Source: Fomitopsis serialis
Lineage: Eukaryota > Basidiomycota > Agaricomycetes > Polyporales > Fomitopsidaceae
Length of the DNA stretch: 42,952 nucleotides
Direction of reading: 5' to 3'
NCBI RefSeq assembly: GCF_022376445.1
Contig: NW_025955298.1
Location: 1-42,952 of the forward strand
Part shown: positions 33,704 through 42,952 of the stretch, one piece after another
How positions within the stretch are numbered: the stretch's first letter is position 1
Layout: each line of letters begins with the position of its first letter
Translations under genes and position numbers: made by a program
Notes under the pieces: generated by a model
The model's input: the letters and a program-made list of their open reading frames with translations, nothing else
Databases searched by the model: none
Told to the model about the DNA's origin: nothing

Positions 33704-34155
33704 ATGCACGCGGCACTCACCTTTTTGACTATCGCCGGCCTCTTCAGCGCGGTCTATGCTAGCACACCTGCGTGCTTTATTTTGAGGCAGAACATCACCG
33801 GTACGTGCAACTCGCGGATCTTTCGGCAACGACTCATGGCTGTGTGCAGAATGCCCCCAGTCTTGCTGGAACGCCGCCGACTACGGGAATTGCAGCATCG
33901 AATCCGACGCAAGCTGCCTGTGCAACGAACCGGCGTTCGTCGAAAGCCTATACAACTGCATCGAGAGCACTTGCGGTAACGGTGACATCGCAGAGTACCA
34001 AGACCTCGCCGACAAGCTTTGCGCTACAGCAGTGAGTTGAAGCTGAGATGCGATTGAACGTACTGACGAAGAACGTACTGTCATGGAATCATCTGCCTTG
34101 TCTGTCTGAACAGAACGTCGTAGTAGCCCGCCGTCTCCAAACGAGGGAGCTTTAG
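33704..34155 (+). CDS. Small secreted CFEM protein without GPI tail (cluster gene 4)
   Basis: Predicted 106 aa, three exons with the same intron phases as its neighbours. Signal peptide MHAALTFLTIAGLFSAVYA, extra Cys in PACFILRQNITE, core CPQSCWNAADYGNC then SIESDASCLC, IESTC and the last Cys in LADKLC. The tail exon reads NVVVARRLQTREL, very close to that of gene 3. Asp in the haem-ligand position is present. Nine Cys in the mature protein. Confidence 0.87.
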
Positions 34156-35357
34156 ACAATCTTCGGTGCAAAATTCTCATTACATGCCATATGACGTTGT
34201 ATTGTTCCCACTGGGAAGATGCGCTGGTACAGAGGGCATACAAGTTATACATACGTTTAGAGACCCTACTGCTCGTGCCTGGATTGGTATGGCAGTCGTC
34301 ATGGGAGAGAAGACGCACGTACTCAATTCTGGAAGCGAAGTTCATTCGAAGGCGGCCTAGGATGAGAGCCTGAGCAAAGCGCAACCGTGATAGAACTACT
34401 AGTAGTGAGATGAGCTCAGTGTTCATGCCAAGTTCAGCACATGGCAAACCTCGTCGCCGTCTCCTGATCCTCCGCTCGCGCAATGGCACTAGCGCGTTCA
34501 CGTGATCACGGTCCCTTACTCGCAGTTCCGAATACGAGTCGTTCTACTGAAGCACAGCGGTAATAATTACAGTATGTGACTTCCTGCTACATACCCCCGC
34601 ATTACCTATTAGTCTGAGTAGATATCAAGGGAGCTCTCTGGACGTCTTAGCCTCGCACCAGTGGACAGGCTAACCCATGTAAGTGACAGTTACTAGGCTA
34701 GTCGAAAACCATGATCACTTCGCGGATAAACCGAGGCGCGTTATGAGCCTGAGTTCAGATTATGCTGTTTATACAGAAGCTATCAAAACCGTGTCATTTC
34801 ATCGTGGGTACATGTACTACTGGATACATGGCAATCACACTGCCGGAGCCCTTTCTCTGCGCACCATAGCCCAAGAACGGGACAATACGGGGTCGAGCAC
34901 AGGACCGAGGTGAATGATGTACCTGACATCGAAAGTATCATCAACGCAACTGGAACTCCTAGCATACACAAAAGTAGTATGGTCCCTAGGTAAAAGTCGA
35001 GCGGCTACTGACCGGCATGTACAGCGTCGAGGTAACGTAAGGGAGCACTTGCCATCTCGAGGCTAGATAGAATCGCAAATACTTAGGTCTGTTACAATGT
35101 ACACATTGCTGTGCCCGAGTACCGTGATACCTCTACAGGTGAAGTACGCACTGTGGGAGAGAGGATAGAACGGTGACAACTTCATCAACACGGTTCCACT
35201 TTCTCAGCGTCCTTCATGCGGGTCTGAAGTTAGGTTGTGGCAGAATAAATAGTGCTGAGCAGAACGAACCGAAGTAAAATTCCAAGGCCCGGGACCGCCA
35301 CTCACTTTGCCTATTCCGCGATTCCAATAGTACGCCAGCGCCGTGCATACCATCCAA
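34156..35357. other. Intergenic region in the CFEM cluster
   Basis: No supported gene. The long minus frame at 33881-34501 is largely the antisense shadow of gene 4. An AATAAAT stretch at 35244 is a weak TATA candidate for the next gene. Confidence 0.45.
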
Positions 35358-35801
35358 TGCGCTTCGCATTCACAGTTGGCCTGCTCTTACGAACTGCAAG
35401 TGCCATGACGATGCCTGTACCCGAATGCTTCGAACTGCGCACAAATATATCAGGTGCGATCACATCTCGAAAGGAACGAGGGCTTTCACCAAAATAGTAC
35501 TCAGATTGTCCTCGTGCATGTTGGGACATCGCGGAATATGGGCGATGTAACCCCAAATCAGACGCAGGCTGCCTCTGTAATGAGCCCGCGTTCGCGGAAA
35601 GCGTAGCGTCTTGCATCGAGAGTACTTGTTCTGGGTACGATGCTGCAGACTACGAACAGCTTGCAGACAAGATATGTGCAACCGTGGTGAGTAGGATATT
35701 TGTTCTGCATCATCTGTGAGTCTGAGACACTTCCAACGAAGAATGTCGTCCGTACTCGCCTTCCGGGGAGAATCCAGCCCTTGCCGCGCGGCAACGCTTG
35801 A
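35358..35801 (+). CDS. Small secreted CFEM protein without GPI tail (cluster gene 5)
   Basis: Predicted 112 aa in three exons. Signal peptide MRFAFTVGLLLRTASA, whose first residues resemble those of the genes at 40502 and 42068. Extra Cys in PECFELRTNISD, core CPRACWDIAEYGRC then NPKSDAGCLC, IESTC and LADKIC. The tail exon (NVVRTRLPGRIQPLPRGNA) is longer and has lost the exact Arg-Arg pair of the other copies but is still basic. The haem-ligand-type Asp is present. Confidence 0.86.
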
Positions 35802-36465
35802 CAGGAATGCAGAAGAAGTCCGAAGGGGTCTTCGAGTTGGTCATATGAGCCTGACTGGTTACGGACGTCAACCGTTATCTTGACTGAGATGCTCAATATG
35901 AATCATGAGCTGTAGTATCTCCATGGATGTACTTATAACTTACGATGTATTCGCTTGTACCATGTGCAACGCGTCATGATGAAGAAGCCCCGCTCCATCA
36001 TGTTGGAGTTATGCAGTAGGCTGAAAAGTGAACACCTGGGACTGGAAATCTTAGCGCTACATCCTGCTCTAGCCTTCAGAGTACCCACGCATGCGGCAGT
36101 ATGCCACCGATTGGCGTGGGGATGGTTTGCGGGGTCATAGAGCTCACCCTAGGTAAGTATCGCGGAGTGGAAGCCGAGCCAATCAGCACCACCTTGCGAG
36201 GTTGAGGAAGAGCTGTATCCCGTCTTCGATGCCTCGATGCGCGACTTGCGAAGCCACCGTGGCAGATAACACTTCGAACCTGTATTGCAGACGAAGTCAT
36301 TCGCTATCTCAAGGAACCCTGCACCGCATATGACTCTACACCTGAGGAGCTGCGGTGCTCCGTCGGGTCATAGGTCGTCTTCAAATAACCCCAACTGCGT
36401 ATAAATATGCTCCTCAGGGTACTTGGACGATATCGTGCCAGTAACACATCGCCCGCTCAATCGAC
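35802..36465. other. Intergenic region before the aldolase-like gene
   Basis: No gene seen. TATAAATA at 36400-36407 is 66 bases before the next ATG. Confidence 0.5.
36400..36407 (+). promoter_or_regulatory. TATA box of the aldolase-like gene
   Basis: TATAAATA, 66 bases upstream of the ATG at 36466. Confidence 0.55.
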
Positions 36466-37500
36466 ATGTCGCCACCTGCCTCTGCCGTCGAGACTCAGAC
36501 TCAGACCATCCCCGAGTCTATCGCTATACAGCTCAAGGGCACCCGAAGCGGTGATCCCAAGCATGTCTCCCGCAATGTCGTCCCTAAGACGACTGCAGAC
36601 CCCGACCAGCAATCGCCTCGAGAGGCGATCTGCCATGGCGATATTGCCCTTGCTCGTATGTGGATCCGCACCTCTTCGTGTAACGCAGGCCTGTCTGACT
36701 CGCCTCGGAATCTTCGTTTAGGACCCCCGACATTCAATTCGATCCATGAGGAGCGTGCCTACCTGACCGCTCATCTGGCCGCCGCCTTCCGGTACTGGGC
36801 GCGCGCCGGCTTCACCGAGGGCTTGGCTGGACACATCTCCGTCCGAGACCCCGAGCTTCCGGGCGCCATCTGGATGAACCCCCTCGGTGTCCACTACGGA
36901 CTTCTCAAGGCCTCGGACATGGTCCTTGTGGACATGGAGACGGGAAAAGTGGTCGGAGGCAACCGCAAGCGACCTATCAATGAAGCGGGGTTCTTCATCC
37001 ACCGCGCGGTCCACCAGGCTCGCCCGGACGTGCATGCCGCCTGTCACTGCCATACCACCGCCGCGCGCGCGTTCTCCACATTCCAACGTCCTCTGCGTAT
37101 GCTCACGCAGGACATGTGCACCCTCTATGACGCACAAGCCGTCTACGCCAACTACGGCGGCATCGTCATGGCAGACGACGAGGGACGCAGGATCGCGGCG
37201 GCCCTCGGCGAGACGACCAAGGGCGCAATCCTCATGAACCATGGTCTCCTGACCGTCGGAAAGACGGTCGACGAGGCCTGCTACCTCTTCGGCCTGATGG
37301 AGCGCAGCTGCGACATCGAGCTTAAGGTCATGGTCGGCGAGGCGAGGGGTGAAAAGGTCGCCGAGATCTCGCCAGAGGAGGCTGCGTACAACTTCAAGAC
37401 GTCCAGCGACCCCGAGGTCTTGTACTGGGACTTCCAGCCAGAGTATGACTTCGAGTACGAGACTTGCAACGGCAAGTTCGACGATTTCAAGGGCCTGTAG
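36466..37500 (+). CDS. Class II aldolase/adducin-domain protein
   Basis: Cytosolic protein of the class II aldolase/adducin family, which includes zinc-dependent sugar-phosphate aldolases and many fungal members of unknown substrate. A single open frame gives 344 aa. The domain spans about residues 95-300: the FTEGLAGHISVRDPE stretch, then GIHF-like LGVHYGLLKASDMVLVD, then CHCHTTAARAF with the paired metal-binding His, then AILMNHGLLTVGKTVDEA with another conserved His. The C-terminal VLYWDFQPEYDFEYE is typical of fungal copies. A 33-nt stretch at about 36656-36688 has GT and AG ends and could be spliced without shifting the frame. There is no signal peptide. It is the only non-CFEM gene in the cluster, and its GC-rich codon use differs from its small neighbours. 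Its link to the CFEM proteins is unknown. Confidence 0.88.
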   Translation: MSPPASAVETQTQTIPESIAIQLKGTRSGDPKHVSRNVVPKTTADPDQQSPREAICHGDIALARMWIRTSSCNAGLSDSPRNLRLGPPTFNSIHEERAYLTAHLAAAFRYWARAGFTEGLAGHISVRDPELPGAIWMNPLGVHYGLLKASDMVLVDMETGKVVGGNRKRPINEAGFFIHRAVHQARPDVHAACHCHTTAARAFSTFQRPLRMLTQDMCTLYDAQAVYANYGGIVMADDEGRRIAAALGETTKGAILMNHGLLTVGKTVDEACYLFGLMERSCDIELKVMVGEARGEKVAEISPEEAAYNFKTSSDPEVLYWDFQPEYDFEYETCNGKFDDFKGL

Positions 37501-38743
37501 ATAGTCATCTGAAAAGCAGTACGTCCGACGCATGTATGAGTATGGACATCACCTATTGCACTGGGCTCAGTCGTATGCATCTTGAAGCGGCTCGGCGGTG
37601 TTCATCCGGAGCACCGAGTGGCCAATCCTAGACATCGATCGAACAGTAGTCGTACAGCGCGCACTGTGTGCTGTGGACTTCGACGGCTCGCCATAGCGAT
37701 GGTGTAAGTCAACAACAAAGCGCACAAGGTTCATCATTTTGACCGATGATGGAAGGAGCGATACAGAAGCGCCACCATTGGTCCGTTGCATTGGCTGTTG
37801 CGCCCTTGCAGTATTTCATTGGATCCATGAATGACCAATGAGATACTGGGCTTGCTCGTATACCCAATTGGCCCGCGCCGCTGTGAGAGTCATATCGGAA
37901 CCACCAACTGCACGGAGCACGCCCGTCGTTCAGATTGTACAGACTGCAGGTGACTGTCCATCATTGATGTTTTCTTGTCCACGGGAGAATGCGCTCACCA
38001 TATTCACCTCCGACCTGGGAACTTCGCTTTTCAAAGTCGTCTGCACACGCGCGTGGACTCAATCAATGTGGTCTACCTCCCATCTCGGCTGTGCCTCGGG
38101 CACGGACACGTCTGCTGTGCGAACCACACTCACCGTCACCTCCGAGTCACGACAGTGCAAGATGATGAGTCTGCTGTCGATCAATGCCACTGCCAGTGAC
38201 TAGGACACTCACCTGCTACCACGTACAGTTCGGACCAGTGGCTTTGACATTGAATGCGGCAGTGCGCCGAGAGCCTTTCGAGGAATTGCAGTGTGTACGC
38301 TCGGGGAGGTATGAGTTGCAAAGGTCACTTTAGAGAAGGATCTGGTAAGCGATGACACAGATGATGAGTGGAGGACATGGGGGCGGGGAAATTCGAATGA
38401 AGCGACACTGCGAGTCGTCATCATATGTTGTATCCAGGGGCCAGTGGCGGGAGAGCCGGCGCGGGGTTGATAAACTTACGGCTCCGATGGTTGTGCTGTT
38501 GCTGTGTCGTTGGTGTCAAGGGTTCTCGAAATCGAGTCGTATCCATGTATCGAGGAGCTGCTCAGCCTTCTTGCCCCAGTTAACTTCCAAGCTGCGGGCG
38601 CATACATAAGCCGAATTGTTCCACCAGGGAAGGCATCGGACTGTCTCACCTCTATTGACTACCTTACACATAATCCCGAACATCTCTCAAACCTCACGCC
38701 TCCAGCCTATTACCCGTACACATTCATCTACACCATCGAGACC
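37501..38743. other. Intergenic region after the aldolase-like gene
   Basis: No supported gene in 1.24 kb. Frames at 37838-38203 (+) have no recognised domain and no CFEM cysteine pattern. Confidence 0.45.
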
Positions 38744-39235
38744 ATGCTTCTTACAATGATGCACGCGGCCGTCGTCTTTATCACTTGCTCAGCGTGGTTC
38801 CTGCTCTGCAATGGGTTCCAAGACCACCGCCACGGTCATGGGTTTACACCACTGTGCGGGATCAGGGACCTTTTGATGGAAACTATACCAAGTGAGAGTC
38901 TGCTTACCAGTACTGGAGCGCATGCATTGAAGGCGCAATGACCAGCTTGCGCAGCCACCTGCTGGGAAGGGGCGAATTATGGCAACTGCAGCATGCACAT
39001 CCCAGACGCGACATGTCTCTGCAGCGACCTAACGTTCGCGGAAAGCCTCTACGAATGTATCGGTGCCAACTGTTCTGCGGAGGACGCAGACGAATATACG
39101 AAGATTGCGGGGGATGCTTGCGACAGTGTCGTAAGTGCCGCAGGAATTGCATCGACCGCTCACCCAGCTGACCCTATCCTACAGGGCATGAACATAACCA
39201 TCCCCTCCTTCATTGTGCAAGCAAGACTTGATTAA
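38744..39235 (+). CDS. Small secreted CFEM protein with His-rich N-terminus (cluster gene 6)
   Basis: Predicted 127 aa in three exons, the most divergent tail-less member. Signal peptide residues 1 to about 24 (two nearby Met, at 38744 and 38756, are possible starts). Then a short His-rich stretch (FQDHRHGHGF), the extra Cys (PLCGIRDLLMETIPT), and the core CAATCWEGANYGNC then SMHIPDATCLC, IGANC and IAGDAC. The extra Cys is 12 residues from the first core Cys instead of 9. The tail exon reads GMNITIPSFIVQARLD, without Arg-Arg and with an Asn-Ile-Thr site. The haem-ligand-type Asp is present. The His stretch could bind metal; that is inference. Confidence 0.84.
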
Positions 39236-40501
39236 CATTAATCCAAGAAGCCTGCGTGCGGGTTAGCGATTATAGAGATACTAGAACATGTAAATCACAG
39301 CATTAATATTAATGCGTACCACCGGTCGCAATAAGCCAGCTCTGACCTGGACGAATGGATGTATAACGCTGCAGTTCATGGCATCACTGTGCACACGTGG
39401 TGCAGACAAATTGCCCGACCGGAATGCGATCTCAGCCCAGTTTCCAGACGATGTCGTGCATGCAGCCGGCACTCGGGCCTCAGGTCGTTTGACGTGGATT
39501 GTAACAATGCCTGATCAAAAGTAACAGCACCATCATCTGATCCTAAAGCGTAACGAATAGACACTTAGCTGTGTTGACTGTCGGGGCCAAATATACACAC
39601 CGGAGTATGTACGGCTCAGGTTGTCGCGCTCGAGGAGGAGGACGCGTCAGCCACGGTTGACCACCGCACGATCACGTGCAGTTCACGCGGTCATCCCGTT
39701 CTTCGGACTCGGCGACCTGCAGTGACTGCCCTCTTGCTGCTCTCTTGCTGCTACTCTTCTTCACATCTTCTTGTCATTACTTGGCATCAATCTTATGGCT
39801 ATGCGCATTGACGTATCAAATACATACTGTATCACTGGGGCGAGATGCGAGAGTTCGCATCGGGAAGATGGGTGCGTCCGACTTGTAATGGTACATCGTA
39901 CAGCTGAATCCACTTACGACGGATTGTGGCAGATCGTACTGTACTTCAATCATCTGTTAAGTATTGAGATGCAGTGACCGGCCGCCCGCATCTTCTAGCA
40001 TTCGAACTACCGCAGGCTTTAAATCTGATCATCCATATTCGAGGTAAGGATGTCGATGAATCACCGTGTCCTCAGTTTGAGTTCTACCGCAGCGTGTATC
40101 ATGCACTAGACTACATGATAGTCGCACTGCACAGTTGTGAGTAGTGACTTAAGCTCAATTCACATGAAAGCTGGGTCACCGTGTTCCGCTCATGGATGCT
40201 TGCCAGTCTGAGGGCTGGCCGCCGCGGTGGCGCTTCACGTTGGCGAACTGGACGTCGACGTCCGCAGAAGCATTATGTCTAGATGTTCATTCCCCGAGCG
40301 ATATGTGAGCGAACCTGAAATAGTCTAAGTATCATGATAGACTGTCCTATCCCATCTCATTCGTAACCGCGCTCTGGCCGCACACAGCACCTTGCATATG
40401 TATTCTACTCTTCACCGCTCACACGAGACCGACACACTCTCCTTGTATACCTGACGGTGGCCGGCACAACCGCGCTTCTAGCAGTGTCTTCAGGAATCAG
40501 A
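39236..40501. other. Intergenic region before the tandem GPI-type CFEM pair
   Basis: No gene seen. The right half (from about 39999) is similar to the sequence upstream of the next CFEM gene (from about 41553), so it belongs to a duplicated unit. Confidence 0.5.
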
Positions 40502-41289
40502 ATGCGCTTCGCATTCGCGCTCGCTGTGTTTGCCGCGACACTTACCACCACGGTCGCCACCAACCTCTTCTTGAAGCGCCAACATCTCCCCTGTACGTCC
40601 TCACTTCCCACCAACTACCAACCTTTAGATTGCTGACGGCCGCTCCATCTCAGCTTGCGCAGAGGCTTGCATCGAAGGCGCAAACACCAGCGGCTGCAGC
40701 GCCAGCGACGATGAGTGTCTTTGCTCCAGCTCCGCCTTCGTCGACAACATCAAATCTTGCGTCCAGAGCAGTTGCTCAGCTAGCGACTTGGCTAATGCGC
40801 AAGAGTACTTCGAGGCTTTTTGTGCGAAAGTAGTAAGTTTGTAAGACGTTGGTCAGGCTCAGAAGTAGCTGAATTGTCGTTCCCCGCTAGGGTGTATCGT
40901 TGAGCGCATCTACGTCAGCTACTGTGTCTTCCAGTGTGTCGACATCTTCCAGCGTCACAGTATCCATCTCCGCCAGTATACCTGCCTCCTCCGATGTGTC
41001 CAATGCGTCTGCATGTACGGCTATGTCAGCGCTCGCCGGCACGTCTGCCTACGCCAGCAGCGGCCCGAGTGTGCCCTCCGCGACGGGTAGCGGCACCTTA
41101 TCATACCCGTGAGTGCATTCTCAAAGCACGTCGGAACCTCGTATCATATCTAACGTTCGATCCAGTCCTGCATCTACACCATTTTCTGCCAGCGGGGCGA
41201 CCTCGCACGCCGCCAACACCTTCGCAGGCCTCGCCGCGATTGGCGCCGTTGTGCTTGCTCTTCGACCGCCCTTCAACCGCGTTCCCTGA
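39999..41289. repeat. Diverged tandem duplication, unit 1
   Basis: Upstream region plus CFEM gene. Matching stretches in unit 2 include CATTCGAACTACCGCAGG with CATACGAACCACCGCAGG, and CGCTCTGGCCGCACACAG with CGCTCTGGCCACACAG, plus the gene and its introns. The start codons are 1,566 bp apart. Confidence 0.75.
40502..41289 (+). CDS. CFEM protein with Ser/Thr tail and extended C-terminus (cluster gene 7)
   Basis: Four exons (40502-40592, 40654-40832, 40891-41108, 41166-41289) close to 203 aa. Signal peptide MRFAFALAVFAATLTTTVA, a Lys-Arg pair (LFLKRQHLP), CFEM core CAEACIEGANTSGC then SASDDECLC, VQSSC and FCAKV with eight Cys, then a Ser/Thr/Val-rich stalk of about 70 residues. The end has the GPI-type hydrophobic run FAGLAAIGAVVLAL, but it is followed by RPPFNRVP before TGA 41287-41289. 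The CGA codon for that Arg lines up with a TGA in the paralogue at 42068. A lost stop is therefore likely, and the GPI signal may be impaired. Intron 3 is nearly identical to that of the next gene. Confidence 0.87.
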
Positions 41290-42067
41290 TTAGTCTTAGG
41301 TGGTCAGTGTGGGTTCTGGAGTATAGTGGTGCCAAGCAGCGCCGCCGGTCTAACTGTGTGAGCAACGGATTTCCCTAACACATTTGAATCGTCGGGCCAG
41401 CGCTGTTAACTTATTCTTGTGGGTACTATGTATATATGCTGTACACGCGGTTCGAATTCGGATTCTTTTGCCATGCATGTAATTGACAGATGATACTTGA
41501 GCTATCTGTCGAGAACGGAGGGGCAGTGAGGAGCCACAGAAGAAGCGTCGGGCATACGAACCACCGCAGGTCAGGATCACATGATGATCATGATGTGCGA
41601 GACGCGAGCAAATGATAGCGAGGAATCACCGGAACTTTGAGCTGCTTCACGGCGTCCAGCATGCATTGGACCAGAGTCGTGCTGCAGGGTTGGTAGGTCA
41701 GTTGTAGTGAATGCGACTCACATGTACTGATCACCGTGTTTAGTGGACGCTGGCGGCCCAGGCTGGCTGGAGATGCTGCTCAACTTTAGGTCAAACGCCC
41801 ACAAAAGCGCTACGTAGCTCTAGCCTCTGAACGTTCGCCACAGAGTGATAGTTGCAGGAACCCATCAAATCGGTCTATCATGATGAAGGGTCCCAGAGTC
41901 CATCTCTCTCGTGACTGCGCTCTGGCCACACAGAGAAGGATATCTACTTAAGCAGCTCGCATACTCCACTCTACTGTTCGTCGCCAGTCACACTCGGAGA
42001 ACGAGGTATCCTCACTGCACCACTGACGGTGTCTTGCACGATCCTGCTCTCAAGTCCAAACTTCAAG
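41290..42067. other. Intergenic region between the tandem CFEM pair
   Basis: No gene. From about 41553 it is homologous to the upstream region of the previous gene, so the two promoters descend from one. Confidence 0.55.
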
Positions 42068-42780
42068 ATGCGCTTCGCCTTCGCCCTCGCCGTGCTTGCC
42101 ACGACCCTCGCCACCACGTCCGCAACCAACCTCCTCGAGCGCCAAAGCCTCCCCAGTACGTCTCCGCTTCCAACTTGTCCGTTGCTGCGCTGCAGACCGC
42201 TGACGAGTCATCCGTCCCCTTCTCCAGCCTGCGCAGAGACTTGCATCGGAAGCGCAAACACCAGCGGTTGCAGCTCCAGCGATGAGAAATGTCTTTGCTC
42301 CAGCTCCGCCTTCGTCGACAGCGTCGAGTCCTGCGTCCAGAGTAGCTGCTCTGCTGGCGACCTGTCCAGCGCGCTACAAGCCGCTGAGGCTCTGTGCGCG
42401 CAAGCCGTACGTCCACGGGATGTTAGACAGACTCGGGCTCAGCTGATCATATCATTCTCGACTAGGGCGTGTCGTTGAGTCTGACCGGCTCCCTTGCTGC
42501 CTCTGCCACGGGCAGTGCATCTGCTTCTGGCAGTGCGTCAGGCTCCGCCAGCACTCGTGCAACGTCTACTACTGCTAGCGGCACGCACTCTGCCTCGTCC
42601 TCCGCGTAAGTGCATTCTCGAAGCACGTCGCAACCTCACGCCATGTCTGACGTCGAATCCAGTCCCGCAGCTACCACGTCTGCCAGCGGTGCGACCTCGC
42701 ACTCTGCCAACGCCTTCGCAGGCCTGGCTGCGATTGGCGCCGTCGCGTTGTTCTTTGATCACACTTCGTCCACGTTCAGT
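41553..42780. repeat. Diverged tandem duplication, unit 2
   Basis: Partner of 39999-41289. The coding exons are most similar, and the third intron shares GTGCATTCTC and AGCACGTCG blocks. The upstream DNA is more diverged, with several indels. Confidence 0.75.
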
Positions 42781-42952
42781 GATCATGATGGTCTCGATGA
42801 TCAGCCTGGGTTCGAGAGCGCAGAAATGCCAAAGAGGAGATTGACAACTCTGGAGCTACATACGTTTGTGGCGGAAGCTCGACTAACATATACCGCCTGG
42901 GTGCCTGCCGCCGGTGTAGCTCAAAACGTTGATACCAAAGGTTTCCCTAAAG
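42068..42952 (+). CDS. CFEM protein with Ser/Thr tail, open to window end (cluster gene 8)
   Basis: Exon order matches gene 7: signal peptide MRFAFALAVLATTLATTSA; a core with eight Cys (CAETCIGSANTSGC, SSSDEKCLC, VQSSC, ALCAQ); a Ser/Ala/Thr/Gly stalk; then in the last exon FAGLAAIGAVALFF. Instead of stopping, the frame runs on as DHTSSTFSDHDGLDDQPG and stays open to base 42952 without a stop. Compared with gene 7, one base is missing in this last hydrophobic stretch (GCGTTGTTCTTTGA against GTGCTTGCTCTTCGA), which puts the TGA out of frame. Either the protein now has a long C-terminal extension, or there is an unseen intron or a sequencing error. The 3' end lies outside the window. Confidence 0.82.

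Noticed and set aside
36718..37533. 271-aa minus-strand frame
   Set aside because: Antisense shadow of the class II aldolase-like gene, which has the conserved metal-binding motifs on the plus strand.
37501..38743. Possible decayed CFEM gene in the gap after the aldolase-like gene
   Set aside because: No CxxxC...CLC pattern or CNEP-like motif is readable in any frame.
41440..41475. GGTTCGAATTC motif resembling a tRNA T-loop
   Set aside because: No acceptor stem, D-arm or anticodon arm can be folded around it. I find no tRNA or rRNA in the window.

Overview
The window is nuclear DNA of a filamentous basidiomycete, most likely an agaricomycete of polypore type. The evidence is many short spliceosomal introns (about 50-75 nt) with GTRAGT donors and CTRAY-like branch sites, a CAP59-type mannosyltransferase, an intron directly after the ATG of the ribosomal protein eL31 gene, a many-exon GH28 enzyme, an F-box/leucine-rich gene and a family of CFEM proteins. 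All models were spliced by hand from the sequence. No species can be named.

Layout. 0.5-2.6 kb: secreted GH28 pectinase (16 exons). 2.9-7.7 kb: two divergent genes of capsule-type glycan synthesis, an SGNH/GDSL-like type II membrane protein and a CMT1/CAP59-like alpha-mannosyltransferase. 8.0-8.6 kb: eL31. 9.8-10.4 kb: a GPI-type CFEM protein. 12.8-14.1 kb: F-box protein, copy A. 14.3-16.0 kb and 20.35-20.95 kb: two unrecognised spliced models. 21.6-27.7 kb: a rearranged second copy of the 7.4-14.15 kb segment. It holds a CMT1 3' fragment, a broken eL31 and an F-box copy B encoding the same protein as copy A, and it is split by a 3.39-kb element with terminal inverted repeats and no recognisable transposase. 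28.9-42.95 kb: a cluster of eight CFEM genes, all on the + strand, interrupted once by a class II aldolase-like gene.

The CFEM cluster is the most interesting part. Six genes (28.9, 30.9, 32.0, 33.7, 35.4 and 38.7 kb) encode small secreted proteins without a GPI tail. They share an extra cysteine before the domain (nine in total), a Cys-Trp and Tyr-Gly signature, identical intron positions and a separate short C-terminal exon that usually carries Arg-Arg. The last two genes (40.5 and 42.1 kb) are a tandem pair of the GPI type, like the one at 9.8 kb. In both, the ancestral stop after the hydrophobic tail appears to have been lost by different mutations. By analogy with the CFEM haemophores of Candida, soluble and anchored CFEM proteins could cooperate in haem or iron capture. 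A host- or plant-facing effector role is equally open. This part is inference.
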